Shown one piece after another: positions 37,922 to 45,796 of a stretch of 64,000 bases of DNA. Numbering within the stretch: position 1 is the stretch's first letter; each line of letters begins with the position of its first letter. The notes beneath the pieces were generated by a model. The model was not told the DNA's origin. It worked only from the letters and a program-made list of their open reading frames with translations, and did no database searches. This stretch comes from Cybelea sp963824595. Its GTDB lineage: Bacteria; Vulcanimicrobiota; Vulcanimicrobiia; Vulcanimicrobiales; Vulcanimicrobiaceae. The DNA is taken from NCBI GenBank assembly GCA_963824595.1, contig CAWGPY010000001.1, forward strand, positions 310,001 through 374,000. The letters run 5' to 3'. Both the position numbers and the translations under genes were made by a program.

Positions 37922-38754
37922 CGGCCACGCTCGCCATTTCGAAGAAGCTCGTCGGCCTCTACGTCGACACGTCGCGCGAGCACGCGCGCGCCATCGCTAC
38001 CAGGGTTGCTGCGGACTTTCGCGATGCCGGCTTCGAGGTGGTTGACGGTGCGGCCGCATCGGCCGCGCCCCTGCTGATCACGATCGGCGGCGACGGCACC
38101 CTGCTGCGGGCCGCGCGCATGGCGGTCGAAGGCGACGTCCCTCTGCTCGGCATCAACACGGGACGCCTTGGCTTTCTCACCGAGCTCGACGAGGACGACC
38201 CCCACCTTCGCGACCTGCCCGCCCTCGTAGAGCGGGGGCTCTTCATCGACGAGCGCACTGCGCTCGAGGCCGAATACGGCGAGCGCCGGTTTTTCGCGCT
38301 CAACGACGTCGTCGTCCGCAAGGGCGAGGTCTCCCGCATCGTTCCGTTTGGGCTGCGCGTGGACGACGGCGCGATCACGCGCATCGCTGCCGACGGTATC
38401 TGCGTCGCGACGCCGACCGGATCCACGGCATATTTCCTGTCCGCGGGCGGATCGCTGATCGCCCCGAGCGTCGACGCGTTCGGCGTCGTGCCGCTGCTGC
38501 CGCACACGCTGTTCTCGCGACCGTTGATCGTGCCGACGCGGTCGCGCATCGAGATCGTCAGCGACTCGCAGAGCGCGCAGGCGCACCTGGAGTGCGACGG
38601 CGACGTGCTCAGCCAGATCGCGCCCGATTCGAGCGTCGTGATCCGCTGCCACCCGAAGCGGGTCTACTTTGCGCGGACGGCACCCCTGCACTTCCTCGAC
38701 CGGCTGGAGGAGAAGATGCTGTGGGGCGTTTCCATCAAGGATCCTCGGCGTTAA
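37918..38754 (+). CDS. nadK: NAD kinase
   Basis: Phosphorylates NAD to NADP with ATP or polyphosphate. The 278-residue product has LITIGGDGTLLRAARM, GINTGRLGFLTEL and ICVATPTGSTAYFLSAGGSLI, which are all diagnostic. The ATG is inside the tlyA stop (ATGA). Confidence 0.96.
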   Translation: MTATLAISKKLVGLYVDTSREHARAIATRVAADFRDAGFEVVDGAAASAAPLLITIGGDGTLLRAARMAVEGDVPLLGINTGRLGFLTELDEDDPHLRDLPALVERGLFIDERTALEAEYGERRFFALNDVVVRKGEVSRIVPFGLRVDDGAITRIAADGICVATPTGSTAYFLSAGGSLIAPSVDAFGVVPLLPHTLFSRPLIVPTRSRIEIVSDSQSAQAHLECDGDVLSQIAPDSSVVIRCHPKRVYFARTAPLHFLDRLEEKMLWGVSIKDPRR

Positions 38755-38775
38755 AGCTCCGCGTAGGACAACCGC

Positions 38776-40449
38776 ATGCTGCGCCGGCTGCTGATCGAGA
38801 GTTACGGCCTGATCGAACGCGCCGACGTCGAGTTCGCCGGCGGCGCGACGATGTTCACGGGGGAGACGGGCTCCGGAAAGACGATGCTGCTGGGCGCTCT
38901 CGACTTCGCGCTCGGGGGCCGCGCCGGTGCCGACGTCGTACGGCGCGGGGCGCGCCGCGCCGTCGTGACGCTCGAGTTCGACGCGGACGAAAAGCTGCTC
39001 GCGCGGCTCGCCGGCGACGGTTTCGAACTCGACCCGGGCGAGGGCGCCAGCGTATCTCGCGAGATGAGCGATGCGGGCCGATCGAGCGTGCGTGTGAACG
39101 GGCGCCCGTCCACGGCCGGTTACGTGCGCGAACTGCGCGACGCCGTCGTCGAGATCGTCGGCCAGCACGAGGCGCAGCGGCTGCTCGCCGCGAGCTATCA
39201 CCTGGAGCTGCTCGACCGGTTCGCCGGCGATGCGGCGATGCGCGCCCGCGGCGCGGTCGCTCGAGCGTACGAGCTGGCTCGGTCGAGCGCCGACGCGCTT
39301 TTGCGCCTGACGGCCGACGAACGGCGCGGCCGCGAGCTCTACGATGACGCGCTCTTCACGGTGCGCGAAATCGACGAGGCGCGATTGGAGCCGAGCGAGG
39401 AAGAACGCCTCAACGAACGCCGCGCCTTTCTCGACAACGTCGAGCGAATCGCTTCTGCTCTGCACGCCGCGCGCCACGCGCTCGCCGCCGACGACGGCGG
39501 GGCGACCGGCGCGCTCGGCGCGGCCGGCGCGGCGCTCGCGGGCGTCGCGAAGTTCGACGAACGGCTGCGCGACATGTCGGCGCGGGCGAGCGCGCTCCAG
39601 GCCGACGCGGTGGATCTCGCGGCGGACGTCGCGGGCGCGCTGGACGCGGCCGAGTACGATCCCGCCGAGCTCGAGGCGATCAACGCGCGCCTCGAGCTCG
39701 TCGAGCGCCTGAAGCGGAAGCACGGCGGAACGCTCGACGGCGTGCTGGATGCGGCGCTCCGGGCGCGCGAGCTCGTCGACGAGTACGAGAATCGCGACCG
39801 GCGCGTGGCCGAGCTCACGGCGGCGGCGCAGGCGGCTGCGCGCGACCTGAACGATGCCGCATCGGCGTTGAGCGCGCTGCGTGCAAAGGCGGCCACGGCG
39901 CTGGCGAAACGCATCGCGGCCGAGTTCGGCGACCTCGCGCTGGCGTCGGCGCGCTTCGAGGTCGCGACCGAACCGCTCGAGCGCATCGGTCCGGCGGGCG
40001 CCGAGCGCGTCGAGTTCCTCTTCGCGGCGAACGCCGGCGAGCCGGTGCGGCCGCTCGGGCGCGTCGCGTCGGGCGGCGAGCTGTCGCGCGTGCTGCTCGC
40101 GCTGATCGTCGGCCTCGCGGGTGCGCGCGACGCGCGGTCCGCGCTGGTCTTCGACGAGATCGACGCGGGCATCGGCGGCGCCACGGCCACCGCAGTCGGC
40201 GCGCGGCTGGGCGAGCTGGCGCGCCGCGGCCAAGTGGTGTGTGTGACGCACCTCGCGCAGCTCGCGACGTGGGCGCAGCGCCACTACGTGCTGGACAAGG
40301 TCGAACGCAAGCGCGAGACCTCGATCGTCGTGCGCGAGATCTCCGGCGCCAAGGATCGCGAGGCCGAAATCGCCCGCATGCTCTCGGGCGAGTCGCACGA
40401 CGCCGCCATGCGCCACGCGCGTGCCCTGCTGCAGGCGGTTCGGCGATAA
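38776..40449 (+). CDS. recN: DNA repair protein RecN
   Basis: An SMC-like ATPase acting in double-strand-break repair. The 557-residue product has the N-terminal GETGSGKTMLLGALDFALGG (Walker A), a long central coiled-coil (about 150-380), the signature VASGGELSRVLLALIVGLAG, and the Walker B LVFDEIDAGIGGATATAVG. AGGA lies 7 nt before the ATG. Its 3' end abuts pyk convergently, with one base between the stops. Confidence 0.95.
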   Translation: MLRRLLIESYGLIERADVEFAGGATMFTGETGSGKTMLLGALDFALGGRAGADVVRRGARRAVVTLEFDADEKLLARLAGDGFELDPGEGASVSREMSDAGRSSVRVNGRPSTAGYVRELRDAVVEIVGQHEAQRLLAASYHLELLDRFAGDAAMRARGAVARAYELARSSADALLRLTADERRGRELYDDALFTVREIDEARLEPSEEERLNERRAFLDNVERIASALHAARHALAADDGGATGALGAAGAALAGVAKFDERLRDMSARASALQADAVDLAADVAGALDAAEYDPAELEAINARLELVERLKRKHGGTLDGVLDAALRARELVDEYENRDRRVAELTAAAQAAARDLNDAASALSALRAKAATALAKRIAAEFGDLALASARFEVATEPLERIGPAGAERVEFLFAANAGEPVRPLGRVASGGELSRVLLALIVGLAGARDARSALVFDEIDAGIGGATATAVGARLGELARRGQVVCVTHLAQLATWAQRHYVLDKVERKRETSIVVREISGAKDREAEIARMLSGESHDAAMRHARALLQAVRR

Positions 40450-40450
40450 C

Positions 40451-41887
40451 CTACGGGATCTGATGGATTTTGAGCACGTTGGTGCCGCCGGAGCCAACGG
40501 GCATTCCCGTCGTGAACGCGATGAGATCGCCGGAACGCACGAGCCCTTCGCGCACCATCTGCCGCTCGGTCATGTAGAGCAGAACGTCGAAAGAGGCGTA
40601 CGATTCGATCAGCAGCGACTCGGTTCCCCACAGAAGGGCGAGCCGGCGTGCGACGCGCGGGTCGGGCGTCAGCGCGACGATTCTCGCGTGCGGCCGAAAC
40701 GCCGCGATGTGATGCGCCGTGTTTCCGGTCGTCGTCCCGGTGACGATGTACGGAATCTTCAGCTCAGCGCTCGAGCGCGTCGCCGCCTCGGCGATGGACG
40801 AGGCGATGGTCGGCTCGAAGTTTTCGAGGCGGCGGTCGCGCAGCGACGCGTGCGGATAATGCTGCTCGACCTCGCGGGCGATCTGCGCCATCGTCCGCAC
40901 GGCCTCGGTGGGATACGCCCCCAGCGCCGTCTCGGCCGAGAGCATCACGGCGTCGGTGCCGTCCAAGATCGCGTTGGCAACGTCGGTGGCCTCGGCTCGC
41001 GTCGGCCGCGGCGACGCGATCATCGACTCGAGCATCTGCGTCGCCGTCACAACCGGCTTGCTCGCGCGATTACACTTCGCGATGATCTGCTTCTGCGCGA
41101 TCGGCACGGTTTCGATCGGGATCTCGATGCCGAGGTCGCCGCGGGCGACCATGATGCCGTCGGCCACGGCGATAATGGCATCGAGGTTTGCAAGCGCCTC
41201 GTGCTTCTCGATCTTCGCGATCACCGGCACGCGCTTGCCGCGCTCTGCGATGAAGGCCTTCGCGCGCTCCACGTCCTCGGCCGAGCGGACGAACGAGAGC
41301 GCAACGTAGTCAACGTCGTGCTGCAGCCCGAACTCCAGATAGGTCAGGTCGAGATCGGTGACCGACGGGATGTTCAGCGAGCCGTCCGAGTAGTTGATGC
41401 CTTGCGACGGACGCAGCTGGCCGCCGAACTCGACCGTCGTCTCGATCTCCATCGCATTCTTGTCGACGATCAGCACCGCGATCTGTCCGTCTTGCAGGTA
41501 GAGCCGCCGCCCGATGGCGACGTCCGCGGGCAGATCCCGATACGTCGTGCTCACGCGCTCGGCGGTTCCTTCGACCGGCTCGGACGTGATGACGAATCGC
41601 GCGCCGCGTTCGAGACGCACCGACGCGGCGCCGCCGGCCAGTGGCCCGGTACGCACCTTCGGGCCGGGGAGGTCCTGCAAAACGGCGGTGTGGATTCCCA
41701 GCTCGGCCGAGATCGCTCGCGCCGCGGCGATGACCTCGGCATGCTCCTCGGGTTTGCCGTGCGAGAAGTTCAAGCGCAAAACGTTGGCGCCCGAAACGAA
41801 CAACGAGCGCAGGATCGCCGGGTCGCGCGAGGCGGGCCCCACCGTGGCAACGATCTTCGTGCGCTTTTGTAGAACGGGTTCTATCAC
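40451..41887 (-). CDS. pyk: Pyruvate kinase
   Basis: Converts phosphoenolpyruvate and ADP to pyruvate and ATP. The 478-residue product has TKIVATVGPASRDP, VLRLNFSHG, PVIAKIEKHEALANLDAI, DGIMVARGDLGIEIP and KPVVTATQMLESM. The GTG at 41887 has AAGG 7 nt upstream. The same frame stays open far upstream only because of GC content. It diverges from a TonB-like gene across a 66-nt gap. Confidence 0.96.
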   Translation of the reverse strand: MIEPVLQKRTKIVATVGPASRDPAILRSLFVSGANVLRLNFSHGKPEEHAEVIAAARAISAELGIHTAVLQDLPGPKVRTGPLAGGAASVRLERGARFVITSEPVEGTAERVSTTYRDLPADVAIGRRLYLQDGQIAVLIVDKNAMEIETTVEFGGQLRPSQGINYSDGSLNIPSVTDLDLTYLEFGLQHDVDYVALSFVRSAEDVERAKAFIAERGKRVPVIAKIEKHEALANLDAIIAVADGIMVARGDLGIEIPIETVPIAQKQIIAKCNRASKPVVTATQMLESMIASPRPTRAEATDVANAILDGTDAVMLSAETALGAYPTEAVRTMAQIAREVEQHYPHASLRDRRLENFEPTIASSIAEAATRSSAELKIPYIVTGTTTGNTAHHIAAFRPHARIVALTPDPRVARRLALLWGTESLLIESYASFDVLLYMTERQMVREGLVRSGDLIAFTTGMPVGSGGTNVLKIHQIP

Positions 41888-41930
41888 GCGTTTGCCTTGT
41901 GCGTCCGCATCGGCAGGCTCCTGCGCTCGA

Positions 41931-41944
41931 TTAAGCGCACTTAA
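41931..41944. promoter_or_regulatory. Dyad TTAAG-N4-CTTAA between pyk and the TonB-like gene
   Basis: An inverted repeat TTAAGCGCACTTAA in the 66-nt divergent gap. The same TTAAG-N4-CTTAA arrangement occurs at 61366-61379 before pstB. In a GC-rich genome two such AT-rich dyads in control regions are notable. A shared operator is inference. Confidence 0.4.
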
Positions 41945-41953
41945 GCTCTCGCC

Positions 41954-43366
41954 GTGAAGTTCGAGCGCGATCCGAAGGACCGCCGATATCCGGAACGACT
42001 GGCGGGCAGCTTCCTCGCGTCGCTGCTCTTCCACGCGCTGCTCGCTGCGTTGCTGTTCTCGGTGCTCGTGAGCTCGTCGGAGCAAGGGGCCACCGAGAGC
42101 GTGCAGGGCGGCGAGATCGTGACGGTGCAACGAACCTCGCCCGTCGAAGTCGCCAACCAGCCCGCTGCCGTTCGTGCGACGCAGCCGGTGCCCCACGTTC
42201 GCGTCATCGCACCTCTGCGCCACGCTCCGCTCGCGCAGCCGCAGGCGCAGCGGCTGCCCGTCAACCGTCACGAGCTGGCGAAGATCGTGCCGAGCGCGCC
42301 GCCCAACCCGCGTCCGCTGCCGCAGCAGACGCCGCAGCCCAATCCGCAGCCGACCGCCAACATCTTCGAGACGCGGCCCAACCCCGAGGTGCCCGCGGCG
42401 CCGGTCAGCGTTCCGACCGTCGCACCCGAGGCGGTGGCCGTCAAGCGGCCGCCCACGGCGGCGCCGTCGCCCGTGCCGACGAGCGCGCCGTCCGCGCGTC
42501 CGTCTCCCAAACCGCCCGCGCCGCTCGTCCGGCCGACCGCGCGCGCCGTGACGCCGGCCCCGGCGTTGCCGCAAGCCTCGCCGACGGCCGCGGCGGCGGC
42601 CCGAGCAACCGCCGCTCCCCGCCCGAGCGCCGCACCGGCCGCTCGGGCCTCGGCGCCGCCCGCGGCACGGGCGGGCGTCCCGAACCCCAGTCCGACGACC
42701 ACCACGGCGGTGGCGCGCACGGCCGGCACCGCGCCGAGCCCCGGACCGAGCGGCGGCGCGTCGCCCGGCCCGCGCCCGGGTAACGCCGCGAAGAACGTCC
42801 GCTCGCCGGCGCGCCCGGTCGAGATCCGTCCCACGCCCGAAGCGGCGGCCACCGCCGCGCCCAAATCGCAAAACTCCCGCAACATCAACGCCAAGCTGCG
42901 CGCCATGCTGCCGAACAATCCTGTGAATCCCTCGAGCAAATCGTACGCGCCGTCGTACTCGCTGCGCGGCAGGCTCGAACCGACCCCGCCGCCGGAGGTG
43001 CTGGCGAAGACGAAATACATCTACGAGGTGCGCGGAACCGGCGGCGAGCGCGAAGTGAAGATGTGGGTAATCGCCGCGCGCAAGGCAGGCCCGACGACGA
43101 TCTGCACGGGCTGGCTGGTGCGTTATCCACAAGCCGAACGCGGCGGCTATGCCGATGCGCCGGGCGGATACAACGTGCAGGACAACGTGCACTCGGGACC
43201 GGCGAACGGGACGCAAGTTACGATCGGCGGCGGAGGCGGGCACGCCAACACGCCGCTCTCGCCGTTCGCGGCCGGCCTCGCGCCGATCGTCGACGGAATG
43301 CTCTCCCAACCGTGCGACGGACGCCTGTTGGTGCCGTTCGTTCCGTCGCCCGCTTCGTCGCCGTAA
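41954..43366 (+). CDS. TonB-like proline-rich membrane-anchored protein
   Basis: A 470-residue protein with an N-terminal membrane helix (LAGSFLASLLFHALLAALLFSVLV) of the TonB/TolA kind and a very long proline/alanine-rich spacer (about residues 95-310). Its C-terminal domain (about 350-470) does not resemble TonB-C: it has YIYEVRGTGGEREVKMWVIAARKAGPTTICTGW and two cysteines. It could be an energy-transducing or envelope-spanning protein. The GTG start lacks a clear ribosome site. Confidence 0.65.
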   Translation: MKFERDPKDRRYPERLAGSFLASLLFHALLAALLFSVLVSSSEQGATESVQGGEIVTVQRTSPVEVANQPAAVRATQPVPHVRVIAPLRHAPLAQPQAQRLPVNRHELAKIVPSAPPNPRPLPQQTPQPNPQPTANIFETRPNPEVPAAPVSVPTVAPEAVAVKRPPTAAPSPVPTSAPSARPSPKPPAPLVRPTARAVTPAPALPQASPTAAAAARATAAPRPSAAPAARASAPPAARAGVPNPSPTTTTAVARTAGTAPSPGPSGGASPGPRPGNAAKNVRSPARPVEIRPTPEAAATAAPKSQNSRNINAKLRAMLPNNPVNPSSKSYAPSYSLRGRLEPTPPPEVLAKTKYIYEVRGTGGEREVKMWVIAARKAGPTTICTGWLVRYPQAERGGYADAPGGYNVQDNVHSGPANGTQVTIGGGGGHANTPLSPFAAGLAPIVDGMLSQPCDGRLLVPFVPSPASSP

Positions 43367-43369
43367 GCT

Positions 43370-43390
43370 GGGGGCTTTCCCCCTTGAATT
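43370..43390 (+). terminator. Possible weak intrinsic terminator
   Basis: GGGGG (43370-43374) and CCCCC (43379-43383) pair around CTTT just after the TonB-like stop, followed by TTGAATT. The T-run is poor. The element overlaps the -35 of the next promoter. Confidence 0.35.
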
Positions 43391-43412
43391 TCGACAAACG
43401 TCGCACTAGAAT
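43384..43412 (+). promoter_or_regulatory. Promoter of the rimP-nusA-infB operon, TTGAAT-17-TAGAAT
   Basis: TTGAAT (43384-43389) and TAGAAT (43407-43412) are separated by exactly 17 bp. The predicted start (about 43419) coincides with the first base of the first leader hairpin. The distance to the rimP ATG is about 300 nt. Confidence 0.7.
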
Positions 43413-43418
43413 TTTGAG

Positions 43419-43721
43419 GTGCCGGTAAAGGCCGGCGCACTTCGTCAAAACACGAAGGAGGGCGGTTGGAACCGCAAGATCCGCCGGGCCATCGAGCCCG
43501 CGACGCACGCGCCGAGTAACGGGCCGCCACCGAGCGCGCCCACGGCAGCCGGACGATATTCCGGCGGCGCGCCATCGCAAGATAGGTGAAAAGAGCGAGG
43601 GGTCGCGCCCACGAGGGGTTGCGGCCCGTCGCCATTTTAGCTATCCTTGATGGTGGTTTCTTCAAGGAGCGTGGGCAGGTCCCGCGCTTCGCTGCTTCAG
43701 AGAGCAGGCCAACGCAGCAAC
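43419..43721 (+). ncRNA. Structured ~300-nt leader of the rimP-nusA-infB operon
   Basis: No gene is supported in this 355-nt gap. From the predicted start the RNA has successive hairpins: GTGC...GCAC (43419-43440, bulged), CTTCGT/ACGAAG (43440-43457, loop CAAAAC), GCGGT/ACCGC (43462-43475), GCCGGA/TCCGGC (43548-43565), and CCTTGA/TCAAGG just upstream of rimP. I recognise no Rfam family. It may be a leader that senses NusA or ribosome assembly, or an independent small RNA. No terminator is visible at its end. Confidence 0.5.
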
Positions 43722-44267
43722 ATGAAAAGCGGGTCGAGGAGCGGTGCGGCGATTGCCGCGTCGTTCGAACGGGAGCTGGATGCGATCGTGCACGACGCGC
43801 ACTTTCCGGGACTGGAAGTCGTGGCGTATCACGCGCGGCCGGTGCGCGGAGCGACGGAGCTGCGCGTGACGATCGACCGTCCGGGCGGCGCCGATCTCGC
43901 GCTCTGCGAGCGCGTCGCAGCGCGCATCGCCGCGACGATCGCCGGGCTCGACGCGCCGTACACGCTCGAGGTCGAATCGGCGGGCCTGGACCGCCCGCTC
44001 GTGCGTCCCGCGGACTACGAGCGGTTTACCGGTCAGCGAGTTCGCGTGCTCACCACGCTGACGGTCAACGGCGGCAAGACGCATCGCGGCGTGCTGCGCG
44101 GGCTGCGGGGCGAGGCGGTGGTGGTGGAAACCGAAAACGGCGAGCTGCTGCTGCCGATGGCGGCGATCAAGGCGGCAAACCTAGAATACGATCCACGCGC
44201 CGACCTTCGGCGCGACAAACTTCAACGGAAGCAAGGGCATGGCAACGGCAGAAAACACGGCAACTGA
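43722..44267 (+). CDS. rimP: Ribosome maturation factor RimP
   Basis: Needed for 30S subunit maturation. The 181-residue product has FPGLEVVAYHARPVRGATELRVTIDRPGG and YTLEVESAGLDRPLVRPADYERFTGQRV, both characteristic. The ATG at 43722 is chosen; in-frame starts at 43647/43650 lack a ribosome site. It overlaps nusA by 29 nt, an arrangement conserved widely. Confidence 0.93.
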   Translation: MKSGSRSGAAIAASFERELDAIVHDAHFPGLEVVAYHARPVRGATELRVTIDRPGGADLALCERVAARIAATIAGLDAPYTLEVESAGLDRPLVRPADYERFTGQRVRVLTTLTVNGGKTHRGVLRGLRGEAVVVETENGELLLPMAAIKAANLEYDPRADLRRDKLQRKQGHGNGRKHGN

Positions 44268-45459
44268 AGAGAGACTCATCGACGTCCTGCAGTTCATCGC
44301 GCGCGAGCGCAACATCTCGTTCGAGATGTTGCTCGAGGCGCTCGAAGCGGCGCTGCTGACTGCGTACAAACGGCACTTCGGCAGCGAGTCGAACGCGATC
44401 GTGATCGTCGACCGGCAGAGCGGTGCCTACCGAGTGTACCACCGTCGCGCGGTCGTCGAAGAGGTGCAGGACTCCAAGCTGGAGATCTCGGTGAAAGAGG
44501 CCGGCCGGCCCTACGCGATCGGCGATTACTTCGACCAGGAGGTCACGCCGAAAGACTTCGGACGCATCGCCGCGCAGACCGCGAAGCAGGTGATCGTTCA
44601 GCGCATCCGCGAGGCCGAGCGCGACACCGTCTACAACAAATACGTGCGCAAGCTCAACGACTTGGTGACCGGAACGGTTCAGCGGTACGAGCAGCGGAAC
44701 ATGTACGTGACGCTCGAGGGCCGCGACGAAGCCGTGATGTATCTCGACGAGCAAGTGCCGACCGAGTCGTATCGCATCAACGACTTCATTCGCGCGTACG
44801 TGCTCGACGTGAAGAAATCGCCGAAGGGGCCGCAGGTGATTCTATCGCGCGCCGCCGAGGGATTGGTGCAGCGGCTGCTCGAGCGCGAGGTTCCCGAGAT
44901 CGCCGACGGCACGGTCGAGATCATGGCGATCGCGCGCGAGCCCGGCGTCCGCTCGAAGGTGGCCGTGAAGACCAACCGCTCCGAGGTGGATCCCGTCGGC
45001 GCCTGCCTCGGGCCGAAGTCGAGCCGCATCATGAACGTCACCGACGATCTGCGCGGCGAGAAGATCGACATCATTCCCTACGACGCCGCCCCGGCGAGGT
45101 TCATCTCGAACGCCTTGGCCCCGGCGAAAGTGATCGGCGTGGAGCTCTTCGAGGACGACGGCGTCGCGCTCGTGATCGTTCCCGATTATCAGCTCTCGCT
45201 GGCGATCGGCCGCGACGGCCAGAACGTGCGGCTCGCCGCTCGTCTGACGGGATGGCGGCTCGACATCGCGACGGAGAGCGAATCGGGGACGGTCCGCGAG
45301 CGCTACTTGGCGGAGCGCGCCGACCGGGCCGCGACCGAGCAGCCGGGGGCGGAGACGGAAGACGCGGTCGCGGAGGCGTCCGAGGGCGAGATCGACGCCG
45401 AGCTCATCCGCAAGCTCGAGGAGTTCCGGCGCGAGCGGCTGGGGCAGGACGAAGGATAG
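44239..45459 (+). CDS. nusA: Transcription elongation factor NusA
   Basis: Binds RNA polymerase and nascent RNA to control pausing, termination and antitermination. The 406-residue product has the N-terminal domain (ISFEMLLEALEAALLTAYKRHFG), an S1 domain (LVTGTVQRYEQRNMYVTLEG), and two KH domains with DPVGACLGPKSSRI and LAIGRDGQNVRLAARLTGW. An acidic C-terminal tail of about 50 residues follows. No extra acidic repeats are present. GAAGGATAG at the end overlaps the ylxR start. Confidence 0.96.
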   Translation: MATAENTATEERLIDVLQFIARERNISFEMLLEALEAALLTAYKRHFGSESNAIVIVDRQSGAYRVYHRRAVVEEVQDSKLEISVKEAGRPYAIGDYFDQEVTPKDFGRIAAQTAKQVIVQRIREAERDTVYNKYVRKLNDLVTGTVQRYEQRNMYVTLEGRDEAVMYLDEQVPTESYRINDFIRAYVLDVKKSPKGPQVILSRAAEGLVQRLLEREVPEIADGTVEIMAIAREPGVRSKVAVKTNRSEVDPVGACLGPKSSRIMNVTDDLRGEKIDIIPYDAAPARFISNALAPAKVIGVELFEDDGVALVIVPDYQLSLAIGRDGQNVRLAARLTGWRLDIATESESGTVRERYLAERADRAATEQPGAETEDAVAEASEGEIDAELIRKLEEFRRERLGQDEG

Positions 45460-45698
45460 AACCGGTCCGGACCTGCGTCGGCTGCCGCCGGCGCTTCGCG
45501 CAAGCCGAGTTGGTGCGCTTCGTGCGGACCCACGCCGGCTGGCGACCCGACGCGCCCCGCGCGCGCAAGCAGCCCGGCCGCGGCGCGTATCTCTGCTCCG
45601 AGCCGTGCGCCTCGCGCGCCGTCAAGAACAAGCGGTACCCGGGTCTTGGCACCGCGGCGGCAGAATGTGGTTTAATAAAGAGCCCGTGCAAGAAATGA
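45456..45698 (+). CDS. ylxR: YlxR-family RNA-binding protein
   Basis: An 80-residue basic protein usually encoded between nusA and infB and implicated in nucleic-acid binding. It has RTCVGCRRRFAQAELVRFVR, RGAYLCSEPCASRAVKNKRY, with the CxxC and CxxxC cysteines. The conserved start is preceded in frame by ATA at 45456, which overlaps the nusA stop (ATAG). This mirrors the ATGA/GTGA junctions elsewhere. No ATG, GTG or TTG lies nearby in frame. Confidence 0.85.
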   Translation: MEPVRTCVGCRRRFAQAELVRFVRTHAGWRPDAPRARKQPGRGAYLCSEPCASRAVKNKRYPGLGTAAAECGLIKSPCKK

Positions 45699-45796
45699 AC
45701 TCATGATTTCGTACGACGACCGTCCCCTCCGATGAGGGTGGACCTTTGATTACCTAGCGGAGCCAAACCGTCGGTCGGGGCTCCGCGCTCCAACTG
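45699..45796 (+). promoter_or_regulatory. infB leader with stem-loops
   Basis: The ylxR-infB gap contains CGGAGCC...GGCTCCG (around 45759-45787). A second perfect hairpin, CTCGAGCG-CCCG-CGCTCGAG (45803-45822), falls just after the first infB start candidate and directly before the second (GTG 45824). These could modulate infB translation. Confidence 0.4.

Noticed and set aside
37630..40497. 955-codon minus-strand frame opposite tlyA, nadK and recN
   Set aside because: The composition is arginine/alanine-rich with no motifs. The plus-strand genes are unmistakable.
40451..43309. 955-codon minus-strand frame
   Set aside because: Only its last 478 codons are pyruvate kinase. The upstream part is antisense to the TonB-like gene and is low-complexity GC-rich shadow.
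43461..43480. T-box-like TGGAACCGC in the rimP leader
   Set aside because: The nine bases match the T-box core, but no Stem I precedes it, it is only about 50 nt from the predicted start, and no tRNA-charging or amino-acid gene follows. It is more simply a hairpin.
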